Positions 8,312-17,961 of a DNA stretch of 64,000 bases are shown piece after piece. The position numbers and the translations under genes are program-made. The stretch comes from Fodinibius sp036381435. Its GTDB lineage: Bacteria; Bacteroidota; Rhodothermia; Balneolales; Balneolaceae. Where the stretch lies: NCBI GenBank assembly GCA_036381435.1, contig DASVCW010000038.1, forward strand, positions 62,001 to 126,000, in the 5' to 3' direction. The notes under the pieces are model-generated. The model ran no database searches and was not told the DNA's origin. It saw only the letters and a program-made list of their open reading frames with translations. Position 1 is the stretch's first letter; each line of letters opens with the position of its first letter.

Positions 8312-8430
8312 ACGATTTCCATGAAAAGAAATAGTATAAACAGTTAATTAACAAGAACATTGATCGCCTTTGATCATTGCTTACTAAAAGTATGCCGTTA
8401 TTAAGTTGAAAACGGTTTAAGTGAAATATT

Positions 8431-8796
8431 GTGGGCAAAAAATCAGTAACTGATCTGACGTATCTGCACAAAATGACAATGGGTGATAACGAAATCATTC
8501 TTGAAACAGTGCAGATCTTTCTTAAGACTACGCCTCAAACCTTGATCAATCTGCAAAACTATTGCGATCATCAGGAATGGGAGAAGCTCGCCGCGGAGGC
8601 CCACAAAATAAAGCCCGATTTGATATATATGGGTATGAACGAGGCACATCAGCTAATCGTAAATATTGAAAGGAAGGCCAAAAATCAAAAGCCGGAAGAA
8701 ATCGAACATCAAATCGAGGAGCTTTCAATAATTTGTAATAAGGGGCTTGAAGAACTATCAAAGAAAGTAAATGAGTTGAAATCCGAAACAGGCTAA
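8431..8796 (+). CDS. stand-alone HPt (histidine phosphotransfer) domain protein
   Basis: A 121-residue all-helical protein opening with a GTG codon. 'DLTYLHKMTMGDNEIILETV' at the start and 'WEKLAAEAHKIKPDLIYMGM' in the middle are the HPt four-helix pattern; H58 in AEAHKIKPDL is the likely phosphorylated histidine. HPt proteins relay phosphate between a hybrid sensor kinase and a response regulator. No kinase or receiver gene lies near it, so its partners are elsewhere. The GTG start is preferred because no in-frame ATG precedes the first conserved helix. Confidence 0.85.
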   Translation: MGKKSVTDLTYLHKMTMGDNEIILETVQIFLKTTPQTLINLQNYCDHQEWEKLAAEAHKIKPDLIYMGMNEAHQLIVNIERKAKNQKPEEIEHQIEELSIICNKGLEELSKKVNELKSETG

Positions 8797-8861
8797 ACTT
8801 TTTAAGATTTCATCCGTACACCTGAGTAGATTCTGCTGAACTGAAATAAAAATCAGGTGTT

Positions 8862-9188
8862 ATGTTAGATATAATTATAAAATTACTTTTAAATGGTGCC
8901 GGCATTTTTATCATCGGCTGGCTTTTATCAGGGATTGAAATAAAAAAGTTTTCTACGGCTCTCTGGGTAGCTGTTTTGCTGGCCGTCGTAAATACTTTTG
9001 TAAAACCTGTTATCGTGTTCTTAACGTTGCCGCTCACCATCCTCACACTGGGATTGTTTATCCTGGTTATCAACGCTATGATGCTAATGCTGGTCGATGC
9101 ATTTACCGACGGAATGAAAATTAAGAACTTCTGGTGGGCCTTGTTATTCAGCTTGCTACTTTCCCTGCTAAATATCGGTTTTTTCTAA
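8862..9188 (+). CDS. phage holin family (PF04020-type) four-TM membrane protein
   Basis: A 108-residue protein with four hydrophobic segments (about 5-23, 30-47, 51-75, 90-106). The signature 'LAVVNTFVKPVIVFLTLPLT' followed by 'ILTLGLFILVINAMMLMLVD' is typical of the PF04020 family (superfamily IV holin-like, YvlD-like). Despite the family name these are usually chromosomal and not lysis genes; no phage genes are near. It follows the HPt gene by 65 bp on the same strand and could be co-transcribed. Function unknown. Confidence 0.85.
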   Translation: MLDIIIKLLLNGAGIFIIGWLLSGIEIKKFSTALWVAVLLAVVNTFVKPVIVFLTLPLTILTLGLFILVINAMMLMLVDAFTDGMKIKNFWWALLFSLLLSLLNIGFF

Positions 9189-9194
9189 GCATTC

Positions 9195-9276
9195 TTGCCA
9201 CTAAAGCACTAAAAGACATTTTAACAACTTAATCTAAAAATAGTGTCTTCCGTGTTTTTGTGTGTTTTCGTGGCAA
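9195..9276. repeat. 82-bp inverted-repeat element of the 'cactaaag / cgtggc' type
   Basis: The left end TTGCCACTAAAGCACTAAAA and the complement of the right end (TTGCCACGAAAACACACAAA) match at most positions over about 25 bp. The element lies between convergent genes. Relatives with 'ctttgtg/cttcgtg' wording occur at 17.6-18.8, 41.6, 49.0 and 57.1 kb. Confidence 0.5.
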
Positions 9277-9285
9277 ACTATCCAA

Positions 9286-9918
9286 TTAGGCTACGTTTGC
9301 GCTTTCTGTAAGAGGCTTATGGTTACTCGGTTCATTAATTTCAAGCGTATAAACTTTGGCAGGCGGCAAATTGCGAAGAACAATTTTTTTACTTTGAACG
9401 TACTTTTTCACTACCTGTTCTTCAAAGTCGTTCTTGAAATTGCGAAACTTCACATATTTAAAATAGCTGATGCAGGCTTCAGGCTTGCAAAGGTTTAACT
9501 TCTTCTGCCAGATGTTTCGGCTGATATGTTCCGGCATGTTTTCGTAGGGAAGGCTTGAGAAAATGAAATCGTAGTTGTAAGTCGATTTAAATTTTAGAAT
9601 ATCGGTGTGATGGGGATGAATGTTTTCGCATTGATACTTCTTTTTAACAATCTGATAAAACTTTTTGTGGATTTCAACGATATCAAGTTGATCTTGCGGA
9701 CGCAGCAATTTGGCAATTTGCTTGGTAAGGGGACCGGTGCCGGCGCCGATTTCAAGTATTTTTAACGGGGCACAATCACCCTTCAAAAGCCGTTTTTTTA
9801 GATGAAAAACAAGATCCTTAGCTAAAAATTTTGAGCTTGGCGCAATAGCTCCCGTTTGTTTTAAATCCTTTAAAAAATAAAGCAGGTGTTCCAAATGTCT
9901 TCTGTTTTCTTTAAGCAT
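9286..9918 (-). CDS. SAM-dependent methyltransferase (PmtA/rRNA adenine methylase-like)
   Basis: A 210-residue class I methyltransferase. Residues 22-31 read TGAIAPSSKF, the opening typical of the Rhodobacter-type phosphatidylethanolamine N-methyltransferase PmtA; motif I is 'ILEIGAGTGPLTKQIAK', the acidic end of strand 2 is 'DIVEI', and 'FIFSSLPYENMP' replaces the NPPY-like motif. Either phospholipid N-methylation or a small-molecule or rRNA-type methylation is possible; the TGAIAPSS motif favours the first. It is a single gene between a repeat and an AT-rich 240-bp gap upstream. Confidence 0.7.
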   Translation of the reverse strand: MLKENRRHLEHLLYFLKDLKQTGAIAPSSKFLAKDLVFHLKKRLLKGDCAPLKILEIGAGTGPLTKQIAKLLRPQDQLDIVEIHKKFYQIVKKKYQCENIHPHHTDILKFKSTYNYDFIFSSLPYENMPEHISRNIWQKKLNLCKPEACISYFKYVKFRNFKNDFEEQVVKKYVQSKKIVLRNLPPAKVYTLEINEPSNHKPLTESANVA

Positions 9919-10161
9919 AACTTATAAAAGGTAATAAAGCTGAAGGAATATGACTAATACTGCTTTTTAATCAACAGATATTTTTGCCTCATTTATACAG
10001 AAATGTCATCTATTTGACATTCAGAACGAAAATAAACCCAGTAGCATGCGGATAATGTATTTTTTTACAATTCTGTGAGCAAAAAATCTTGAATTATTCA
10101 AGTACAAGTGTATTTTACACTGTTTTTTTTAAAAGATAACTTCAAATTAATAACCCACCTT

Positions 10162-12648
10162 ATGAGATATTCAGTAATAAAGAAGATGAAGGCCCTGGGC
10201 TTGTTACTTTTTTCGGTAACATTGCTTTCGGCTTGCGCTTCAACGGCACCCACCGCTAAAAAATCAGCTCCTGATTCCCAATCGGAGCAAAATGGAGAAT
10301 TAAAGCCTTACAGCAAAGTCATCACTGATGATGCCAAAACGGATGAAGGCCTGTTCACCGTTCATCAAATTGATGATAAATTTTATTATGAAATCCCTGA
10401 CTCTTTGCTGGGAGAAGAAATGCTTATGGTTTCACGCATAGCCAAAACGGCAGATAATCTCGGTTACGGAGGCGAAAAACTGAATACTCAAACCCTGCGA
10501 TGGGAAAGAAGTGAAAACGATATTTTACTGCGCCACGTATCTTTCGAAAATGTAGCGAGTGATACCCTGCCGGTATACAAAGCCGTTCAACGTTCAAATT
10601 TTGAACCTGTTCTGGCTGTTTTCGATATTGAAGCCCTAACGGAAGATTCTTCAGGAGTGGTTATTGAAGTCACCGATCTTTTTAGCAAAGATATTCCCTC
10701 GCTTGGGCTGGGTAGATCTGTTCGTGAACGATTTAGAGTACGCCGCTTAGACGAAGAACGGAGCTTTGTCAACTACATTCACAGTTATCCAAAGAATGTT
10801 GAAGTGCGAAATTTGATGACCTATGAATCGCAAGATCCGCCCTCAAATTCATCTACCGGTACTATTTCTGTGATGATGCATCACAGTATGGTTATGCTGC
10901 CGGAAGAAAAGATGCAGACTCGAGCCTATGACCGCCGGGTAGGATACTTTAGCGTCCGGCAAACGGATTATGGAGCTGATGCACAAGAAGCCAAACAAAT
11001 GCAGTATGTTACCCGCTATGAACTGGTTCCTAAAGATAAAGAAGCTTATCTGAATGGCGAATTGGTTGAGCCGGTTAATCCCATTGTGTATTACGTAGAT
11101 TCAGCCACTCCTAAAAAATGGCGATCCTATCTTATGCAGGGGGTAGAGGACTGGAACGAAGCCTTCCGTGCAGCCGGATTTAAAAATGCTATTATCGCTA
11201 AAATGGCTCCTACTGAGGAGGAAGATTCAACCTTTAGCGCCGAAGATATTCGATATTCTGTGATCCGTTACTTCGCTTCACCTATCCAGAACGCTTATGG
11301 CCCGCACGTACATGATCCGCGAACCGGCCAGATTCTGGAAAGCGACATCGGCTGGTATCACAATGTGATGAACCTGCTTCGCAACTGGTATTTTGTACAG
11401 ACGGCAGCGGCCAATCCCAAAGCAAGAGGGGTTGAGTTCAGTGATGAAGTAATGGGGCAACTCATCCGTTTCGTTTCCGCTCATGAAGTGGGACACACCC
11501 TCGGCCTGGCTCACAACTGGGGTTCAAGTTACGCGTTTCCGGTCGATTCACTACGATCGCCCACGTTTACATCAACTCACGGAACGGCGCCTTCCATTAT
11601 GGATTACGCCCGTTTCAACTATATCGCGCAGCCGGGTGATGGAGTTACCAACTTTATGCCCCGCATCGGTGAATATGACAAGTGGGCTGTCAAATGGGGC
11701 TACACCTGGTTCCCTGACAGTATGAGTCAGGATGAAATTGAGGCTACGCTCAACGAGTGGACCCGCAAGCGAGCAGATGATCCGCGCTACTTTTACGGTC
11801 GCCAAAGCGGCAGTAAAATTGATCCCCGTTCTCAAAACGAAGATCTCGGTAGCGACGCGATGAAAGCCAGCGAGCTGGGAATTGCTAATTTGAAACGTGT
11901 TACCGCAAACCTCATCGATTGGACAGCACGAGAAGGAGCTCATTACGATGAACTGCAGGAATTGTACCGCAATGTTGTGGGACAGTGGGGTCGCTATATG
12001 GGTCACGTTACCAAAAATATTGGCGGAGTATATGAAAACTATAAAACCTATAGCCAGGAAGGTCCTGTTTATACCTTTGCGCCTGAGGAAATTCAGCAGC
12101 GAGCTATGGATTTCTTGATTGATTACGCTTTTACAACGCCAAGCTGGCTTCTTGATAACGATATCCTAAGCCGCATCAACCAATCTACAGCGGTTGACAA
12201 TATGCGCAGTGCTCAGGTTAGAGTTTTGAGAGATCTTACCGATCCTCAGCGACTGGCGCGTTTGATTGAATTCAATGCCCGTTATTCTGAAGATACTTAC
12301 ACTGCTTTCGAGATGATGGATGATTTGCGCAACGGCATCTGGAATGAACTGGATAACAATAGCAGCATTGGTGTACATCGCCGAAATCTGCAACGCGCTT
12401 ATATCGAGCGGATGGAATATTTGATGACGGAAGAACTGCCGGATATCCCCAGCCGTTGGAAGGAATTTATCGGTTGGACGGATGTGAACGTTAGTCAATC
12501 TGATATTCGTCCCATCGTCCGTAATCAACTGGAACTGTTGCTTGAAGACATTCAGGAATCAATGAACCGGGTTGACGACCGTGCTACTCAAGTTCATCTC
12601 GCCGATGCTGAAGTTCGTATCGAAGCCATTCTGAATCCTGAAGAATAA
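10162..12648 (+). CDS. exported zinc-dependent metalloprotease (DUF5117 type), lipoprotein
   Basis: About 828 residues. The N-terminus is a lipoprotein signal ending LLSAC, with C25 as acylation site. The frame is open back to 10108, but ATG 10162 gives a standard signal peptide; ATG 10186 is also possible. The order is a DUF5118-like N-terminal stretch, a DUF5117 beta domain, then the metzincin-like catalytic core 'SAHEVGHTLGLAHNW' (H441, E442, H445, third ligand H451) and a helical C-terminal part with 'SIMDYARFNYIAQPGD', equivalent to a Met-turn. It probably degrades proteins or peptides at the cell surface or in the periplasm. A terminator follows 26 bp after the stop. Confidence 0.88.
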   Translation: MRYSVIKKMKALGLLLFSVTLLSACASTAPTAKKSAPDSQSEQNGELKPYSKVITDDAKTDEGLFTVHQIDDKFYYEIPDSLLGEEMLMVSRIAKTADNLGYGGEKLNTQTLRWERSENDILLRHVSFENVASDTLPVYKAVQRSNFEPVLAVFDIEALTEDSSGVVIEVTDLFSKDIPSLGLGRSVRERFRVRRLDEERSFVNYIHSYPKNVEVRNLMTYESQDPPSNSSTGTISVMMHHSMVMLPEEKMQTRAYDRRVGYFSVRQTDYGADAQEAKQMQYVTRYELVPKDKEAYLNGELVEPVNPIVYYVDSATPKKWRSYLMQGVEDWNEAFRAAGFKNAIIAKMAPTEEEDSTFSAEDIRYSVIRYFASPIQNAYGPHVHDPRTGQILESDIGWYHNVMNLLRNWYFVQTAAANPKARGVEFSDEVMGQLIRFVSAHEVGHTLGLAHNWGSSYAFPVDSLRSPTFTSTHGTAPSIMDYARFNYIAQPGDGVTNFMPRIGEYDKWAVKWGYTWFPDSMSQDEIEATLNEWTRKRADDPRYFYGRQSGSKIDPRSQNEDLGSDAMKASELGIANLKRVTANLIDWTAREGAHYDELQELYRNVVGQWGRYMGHVTKNIGGVYENYKTYSQEGPVYTFAPEEIQQRAMDFLIDYAFTTPSWLLDNDILSRINQSTAVDNMRSAQVRVLRDLTDPQRLARLIEFNARYSEDTYTAFEMMDDLRNGIWNELDNNSSIGVHRRNLQRAYIERMEYLMTEELPDIPSRWKEFIGWTDVNVSQSDIRPIVRNQLELLLEDIQESMNRVDDRATQVHLADAEVRIEAILNPEE

Positions 12649-12674
12649 GCACTCTTTTCTTTAGAAGTTATTTC

Positions 12675-12708
12675 AAAAAGCTCCGGTTTAAAAGCCGGAG
12701 CTTTTTTT
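12675..12708 (+). terminator. rho-independent terminator after the metalloprotease gene
   Basis: GCTCCGG (12680-12686) pairs with CCGGAGC (12695-12701) around an 8-nt loop, flanked by A5 on the left and T7 on the right. The symmetric A/T flanks let it work in both directions. Confidence 0.85.
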
Positions 12709-12714
12709 ATTTGT

Positions 12715-12736
12715 AGATTGAGATTCATCTCGATTA
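12715..12736. repeat. short dispersed palindrome (GAGATTCATCTCGAT type)
   Basis: GATTGAGATTCATCTCGATT here shares its core GAGATTCATCTCGAT with 21091-21108, where the same palindrome forms the 3' end of the NRDE gene. A second palindrome, GGTGCCTGGCACC, follows at 12749-12761. Confidence 0.45.
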
Positions 12737-12824
12737 GCCTTTTCACTGGTGCCTGGCACCATACCTTAAAATAAATGTAAGGCTACATAAACGCTTGTTT
12801 TAAAACACTTTGTTTAGAAACCCC

Positions 12825-13982
12825 TCAAGCACTCACTAAGTCGTTAAGTATCTCTAATAATGCCTCAACATCCGCTTCGTCATTATAAACATTGGGTGAA
12901 ATGCGAATGGCTGATCCTCTCACTGATACATAAATATTCCTTTTCCCGAGTTCTTGCTGAAGTTTATCTGTAGTGATACGTTTAGGCAGCCTGATACCGA
13001 ACATGTGGTGTCCTCTCCATTTTTCATCTTCAATCTTATAACCGAGTGTCGGGAGTTCATGAACCAATTCAGAAGTTAATTCTTTACAATAACTTTGAAT
13101 GTTTTCGGGTTTCCATCCCAGAATTTGCTTCAGGGCTTCAATCATCATAGGCACAAGGATGAAATTGCTGCGTTCACCTACATCAAAACGCTGCGCCCCC
13201 GGCTGGTAATCATCTTGGTAGTCAATCAATGCGCTGAAATCTTCACTGTTTCTACGAGTAATCCAGCCTTCTTCCAACGGCAATCCATTTTGCAACTGTG
13301 GACCGAAATAGCCTAAAGTCATAGAATAAGGCCCCATCAACCATTTATACCCGGCACAAATCAAAGCATCGGGCTGGATTTCCTGTACATCAAGCGGCAA
13401 CGCTCCCACCGATTGAGTACCATCAATGATGAAATAAGCATTCGATTCCCGGGCACGCCGACCAATGGATTTCAGATCAAATAAAGTGCCGTCAGTCCAG
13501 TGTACATTTCCCAGTGCAACGAGTAAGGTATTGTTGTCAATAGCTTCCAGAATATGCTCATTCCATTGCTTACCGCGATTTTGAAATTCTTTAGGAGGAC
13601 TAACGGTTTTCAACTCACACCCATGTTCTTTACAAAACTGTTTCCAGATATACACATTGCTGGGGAATTGTTCACCAGCAATGACAATGGAACTGCCGCA
13701 GGCGAGATCAATATTTTTGGCGACGGTTGCCAATCCGTACGAAACGGAGGGCATGATCGCAACATCATGAGCATTTTTAGCATGAATGAGTTCGGCAAAC
13801 AGGCCACGAAGCCGGCTACTGTTTTCAAAAAAATCATTGGGTGTAATCTCCCAGGGGGATTTTTTATGCTGAATACCCTGGATTCCCGCCTTTTCTACAC
13901 TTTTTAAAAGAGGAGACAGGTAAGAGCAGTTAAGGTAGTGATGATCATCAGGGAGTGTGAATAAATACTTTTGGCAGTCCAT
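12825..13982 (-). CDS. PLP-dependent class V aminotransferase
   Basis: A 385-residue fold-type I PLP enzyme of the cysteine desulfurase/kynureninase-like class V. D187 in 'FIIDGTQSVGALPLDVQ' contacts the pyridine nitrogen and Q190 the ring oxygen. K213 in 'AGYKWLMGPY' is the Schiff-base lysine. 'ERSNFILVPMMIEAL' and the closing 'VRGSAIRISPNVYNDEADVE' are typical of the small domain. No active-site cysteine loop of IscS/SufS type is evident, so cysteine desulfuration is unlikely. Substrate unknown. It is transcribed divergently from the BNR propeller gene. Confidence 0.85.
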   Translation of the reverse strand: MDCQKYLFTLPDDHHYLNCSYLSPLLKSVEKAGIQGIQHKKSPWEITPNDFFENSSRLRGLFAELIHAKNAHDVAIMPSVSYGLATVAKNIDLACGSSIVIAGEQFPSNVYIWKQFCKEHGCELKTVSPPKEFQNRGKQWNEHILEAIDNNTLLVALGNVHWTDGTLFDLKSIGRRARESNAYFIIDGTQSVGALPLDVQEIQPDALICAGYKWLMGPYSMTLGYFGPQLQNGLPLEEGWITRRNSEDFSALIDYQDDYQPGAQRFDVGERSNFILVPMMIEALKQILGWKPENIQSYCKELTSELVHELPTLGYKIEDEKWRGHHMFGIRLPKRITTDKLQQELGKRNIYVSVRGSAIRISPNVYNDEADVEALLEILNDLVSA

Positions 13983-14147
13983 TTCGTTTTAATGTTTAAT
14001 TAAAATATTCTTCAAATTAACATTTAACAATAAACCTTCAACTTTTAATTGTATGTAATTCGAACCATCAGCTAAATTGAAATAGAAGTTATCCGCGATG
14101 AGAGGGTACAACTCCCTTGGAGCAGCGTATAAAAATCAGCAGGAACA

Positions 14148-14204
14148 AAGTCCCCTTTAGGAGATTTTTCCGAAGGGATGCCTAATGGCAAGGGGTGAAA
14201 AAAG
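14148..14204. repeat. dispersed 'tccccttnrgg ... gggatgcct' repeat, copy 1
   Basis: This 57-bp stretch matches 57210-57264 base for base at most positions: both run AAGTCCCCTT, a GG-rich turn, GGGATGCCTA, TGGCAAGGGGT and an A-tract. It occupies the 359-bp gap between the divergent aminotransferase and propeller genes; the rest of that gap is AT-rich and should hold both promoters, though I cannot place them. Confidence 0.6.
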
Positions 14205-14341
14205 GAGATTTATCTAACGTTTTTTAGAAATCAATCCGCACATCTTTTTACATCAGAAGGTTGAAAAAAGAATAACGTTTTAATAGAATAGGATTTGAAT
14301 AGTATCATCTAAATAATATTACCTAATGAAAACGGGGAACA

Positions 14342-17300
14342 ATGGGACTTTGCCATAAAAATAAGCTTTTTAAAATAACTACTCTGCTGGTTTTTTGCCT
14401 GCTTTTGATAACGAATGCTAATGCCCAAAAGCTGGATATGGACAAGTGGCAGGGAATGCAACCGCGTAATATTGGTCCCGCCGGCATGAGTGGGCGAATA
14501 ACTGCCATTGATGTGGTCCGCGATCATCCGGATATTATTTACGCAGGTTCGGCATCCGGTGGTATATGGAAATCAACAAGCGGTGGCATAGACTGGAAGC
14601 CGATTTTTAATGACCAACCTGTACATTCTATCGGGGCGATCGATATCTTTCAAAAAAATCCCAGTATTATCTGGGTGGGTACCGGAGAAGGAAACCCCCG
14701 GAACAGCGTAAGCATGGGCGGGGGCGTATACAGGAGTATTGACGGTGGCCGGACATGGAAGTTCATGGGGCTGAAAGAAACGCGTAATATTCATAGAATC
14801 ATCGTTCATCCCGAAGATCCTGATATTGTCTATGTGGGGGCACAGGGAACACCTTGGGAAGATACCGAGCAGCGTGGACTTTATAAAACCACTGATGGCG
14901 GCAAAACCTGGGAGAAAATCCTCTACAATAACAAACGCACGGGAATTGCTGATTTGGTAATGGATCCCTCAAATCCCAACAAGCTATTTGCGGCAATGTG
15001 GGAATTTCGCCGCTGGCCTTGGTTCTTTAAATCCGGCGGTGAAGGGTCTGGTTTATATATGACTCTGAACGGCGGCAAAACCTGGAAGGAGTTAACGGCA
15101 GAAGATGGTTTGCCCGAAGGGCCACTTGGACGTATTGGCTTAGCAATTGCCCCCGGTAATCCCGATCGCGTATATGCCTTAGTAGAATCGAAAAACAATG
15201 CTATGTACCGCAGTGACGATGGCGGTTTTAGCTGGGAAAAGACAGTAGAAGCCTCCGAAGATCCTCAGGTAGGCAGCCGCCCCTTTTATTATTCAGAAAT
15301 TTATGTGGATCCACAGAATGAAAACCGTGTTTATAGCCTTTATACCTATCTTTCGGTAAGCGAGGACGGAGGAAAATCATTTGAAAGCATTTATCCATAT
15401 TATAATTATATCCATCCGGACCATCATGCTTTTTATATTCATCCCGATGACCCCTCGTTTATAATTGACGGCAACGATGGAGGCCTGAATATATCTCGGG
15501 ACCGTGGTGAAACCTGGCGCTTTGTTTCCAATATTCCGGTTGCGCAATATTATCATATCAATGTTGATATGCAGATCCCCTATAATGTGTACGGGGGTAT
15601 GCAGGATAACGGTTCCTGGCAAGGGCCGGCCTATGTATGGAGGAACGGCGGAATACGGAACTCCTATTTTGAGGAACTTTATTTTGGGGACGGCTTTGAT
15701 GTGGTAATTGATTCCAGTAATGCGCGATATGCTTTTGCTATGTCGCAACGCGGAAATGTGGGGCGTGTAGATTTAAAAACCGGACATTCAAATTTTGTGC
15801 GGCCGGTTCACCCTGAAGGCATCCCATTACGTTTTAACTGGAATGCTGCTATTGCTATGGACACTTTTGATGACCAGACTGTATACTTTGGCAGCCAGTT
15901 TGTTCATAAAAGTACCGACCGGGGTGATAGCTGGAAGGTTATTTCCCCGGATTTGACAACCGATGATCCGGCTAAACAAAAGCAGCATAAAAGCGGTGGT
16001 TTGACCATAGATGCCACCGGAGCTGAAAACTTTACAACTATTACAGCTATTGCGCCCAGCCGTCTTAATGATGAAATAATTTGGGCAGGCACTGATGATG
16101 GAAATGTCCAAATTACCAGAAATGATGGTCGGTCATGGACAAACGTAGTTGGGAATATTGAAGGTGAAGGTGTGCCTGAAGGAAGCTGGGTAACACAGAT
16201 CAAGACATCAAGGTTCAGAGAAGGTGAAGCAGTGGTAGTAATTAATAATTATCGCCGGAACGACTGGAACCCTTATGTGATGCGGACGACCAATTATGGT
16301 GAAGACTGGGAAAATATTGTAGAAGGAAAAGGTTTAGAAGGTTATGCGCTCTCATTTGTACAAGATCCTATTGAGCCGAATTTAATGTTTGTCGGAACTG
16401 AATTTGGTCTTTATGTAAGTATTGACGGAGGTGAAAACTGGACCGAATGGGAAAATGGCTATCCAACCGCTTCTACCTATGATATGGTTATTCATCCCCG
16501 CGAACATGATTTGGTAATCGGTACCTTCGGGCGTTCAGCCTGGATATTGGATGATATTCGTCCGCTTCGTGAAGTAGCCCAAAAGGGGATTGATGAATTG
16601 GATAAAAAAATCAACATCTATCCTGCGCCGGATGCCTATTTAGCTTCGGTACGTCAGGCCGCAGGTATAAGATTCGCCGCTGATGGAATGTTTCATGGAG
16701 AAAACCGGCCCTTTGGAGCGCGGCTGACATACTCCGTGGTTAAAGAACCTGAGGTGGAAAAAGCAGATGATGAGGAGAAAGAAGAAGAGAAGGTGATCAT
16801 TGAAATTTTTAACAGCAAAGGCGATAAAATCCGCACTTTGAAGGAAGTACCGGAGCACGATGGGATCAATCGTACTATCTGGGAGCTTGATGAAAAAGGT
16901 GTACGAGGCCCAAGCCGTCGCCAGCCTGACGAAGATGCACCTGAGCCTTCAGGGTCTAACGTACTGCCCGGTACTTATAAAGTAAAAATGACCTATGGAG
17001 GGCAATCCGATTCTACAACCGTTCAGGTCCACTTCGACCCACGTATATCCTATGATATGGCAGATCTTCAGGAAAAACACGAAATGATGCATGAGTTAAT
17101 GAGTCTTCAAAAGGCGGTAGCTCAAGCTACTAACCAGTTACTCGATGCCAAAGAGATGATTGAGATGGCAGAGAAGATGATAAAGTCGGACAAAATGGAA
17201 AATAACAGCGATCAGGTTAAGATACTTAAAGAGGAGAGCAAGGCGGTTAAGGATTCAGTTGTTAGTCTGCTCAATTTCGTACTGGGCAAAGAAGCCGAGG

Positions 17301-17560
17301 GTCAAGGGGTGGTACGTGAACCCGGGCCAACAGTGGCTTCAAAGCTCCGCAGGCCGCGGTACTATATTCAGAGCTCAATCGGAGGGCTTTCTTCTACCGA
17401 AAGAGTATTAATGGATCAGGCCCGGGAAGCTGCTAAAAAAGCGCTGGAAAAAATTAACGACTTTTTTAATGATGAATGGCCCGAATATGTGGAGGATGTA
17501 GAAGGGGCAGATTTAAGTCCGTTTAAACAATTTGAAATCGTTAAGCTGCCTGGAGATTAA
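14342..17560 (+). CDS. large secreted BNR/VPS10-sortilin-type beta-propeller protein
   Basis: A 1072-residue exported protein. Residues 1-28 are a signal peptide (cleavage near NANAQ). From about 35 to 750 it carries many Asp-box (BNR) repeats such as 'SIDGGRTWKF', 'TTDGGKTWEK', 'TLNGGKTWKE' and 'SIDGGENWTE', which build one or two large propellers of the VPS10/sortilin/xyloglucanase kind. The C-terminal 300 residues have a very acidic stretch (EVEKADDEEKEEEKV), a FlgD-like beta domain ('FNSKGDKIRTLKE') and helical coiled-coil segments. Relatives are annotated as WD40/YVTN/BNR-like or glycosyl-hydrolase proteins. No catalytic residues can be assigned; ligand binding or surface glycan/protein handling is a guess. 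Confidence 0.85.
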   Translation: MGLCHKNKLFKITTLLVFCLLLITNANAQKLDMDKWQGMQPRNIGPAGMSGRITAIDVVRDHPDIIYAGSASGGIWKSTSGGIDWKPIFNDQPVHSIGAIDIFQKNPSIIWVGTGEGNPRNSVSMGGGVYRSIDGGRTWKFMGLKETRNIHRIIVHPEDPDIVYVGAQGTPWEDTEQRGLYKTTDGGKTWEKILYNNKRTGIADLVMDPSNPNKLFAAMWEFRRWPWFFKSGGEGSGLYMTLNGGKTWKELTAEDGLPEGPLGRIGLAIAPGNPDRVYALVESKNNAMYRSDDGGFSWEKTVEASEDPQVGSRPFYYSEIYVDPQNENRVYSLYTYLSVSEDGGKSFESIYPYYNYIHPDHHAFYIHPDDPSFIIDGNDGGLNISRDRGETWRFVSNIPVAQYYHINVDMQIPYNVYGGMQDNGSWQGPAYVWRNGGIRNSYFEELYFGDGFDVVIDSSNARYAFAMSQRGNVGRVDLKTGHSNFVRPVHPEGIPLRFNWNAAIAMDTFDDQTVYFGSQFVHKSTDRGDSWKVISPDLTTDDPAKQKQHKSGGLTIDATGAENFTTITAIAPSRLNDEIIWAGTDDGNVQITRNDGRSWTNVVGNIEGEGVPEGSWVTQIKTSRFREGEAVVVINNYRRNDWNPYVMRTTNYGEDWENIVEGKGLEGYALSFVQDPIEPNLMFVGTEFGLYVSIDGGENWTEWENGYPTASTYDMVIHPREHDLVIGTFGRSAWILDDIRPLREVAQKGIDELDKKINIYPAPDAYLASVRQAAGIRFAADGMFHGENRPFGARLTYSVVKEPEVEKADDEEKEEEKVIIEIFNSKGDKIRTLKEVPEHDGINRTIWELDEKGVRGPSRRQPDEDAPEPSGSNVLPGTYKVKMTYGGQSDSTTVQVHFDPRISYDMADLQEKHEMMHELMSLQKAVAQATNQLLDAKEMIEMAEKMIKSDKMENNSDQVKILKEESKAVKDSVVSLLNFVLGKEAEGQGVVREPGPTVASKLRRPRYYIQSSIGGLSSTERVLMDQAREAAKKALEKINDFFNDEWPEYVEDVEGADLSPFKQFEIVKLPGD

Positions 17561-17599
17561 AGTTCGGTGAATACTTGAAAAAGGCTCAGATTATAAGAA

Positions 17600-17960
17600 A
17601 GGACAGTTTTCTCTGTGGTTCTTCGTGTCTCCCTTTGTGTAACTCCGTGCCATAGCCTAATCATTCTATGCAATGTAGCAATTCTCGTCTCAGGCAGGAT
17701 TTGCTACATTACTGAAAAAGTACTGTTGGTAGTAAAATAGCTGTTACACAAAGTTTCTCGAAGGAGCTCAAAGGTCCGCCAAGAAACTTTGCGCAACTTC
17801 GGGCTTCTTTGCGGTTCTTTGTGAAATAGCTCTAAGGTACCATTGCTCTGGAGTTGTACCCCGAATCAGCAGCTTTCGGATAACACTAAGATTTTTTAAA
17901 AAGGCAAGGTCTTCTCTATTTCTCTTTGTGAAACTCAGTGCTATAGCCTTAAATATATTA
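17600..17960. repeat. cluster of 'ctttgtg' repeats filling a 400-bp gap
   Basis: Two direct units share CCCTTTGTGTAACTCCGTGC / TCTCTTTGTGAAACTCAGTG followed by 'catagcct / tatagcct' (about 17629-17660 and 17918-17951). Between them, 17750-17830 has a third inverted unit rich in 'ctttgcg' and 'tcaaagg'. No gene is supported; a 65-codon minus-strand frame here is a by-product of the repeat. Confidence 0.5.
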
Positions 17961-17961
17961 T

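Noticed and set aside
8862..9188. Holin-like protein as sign of a prophage
   Set aside because: PF04020 proteins are widely chromosomal and no other phage gene is present.
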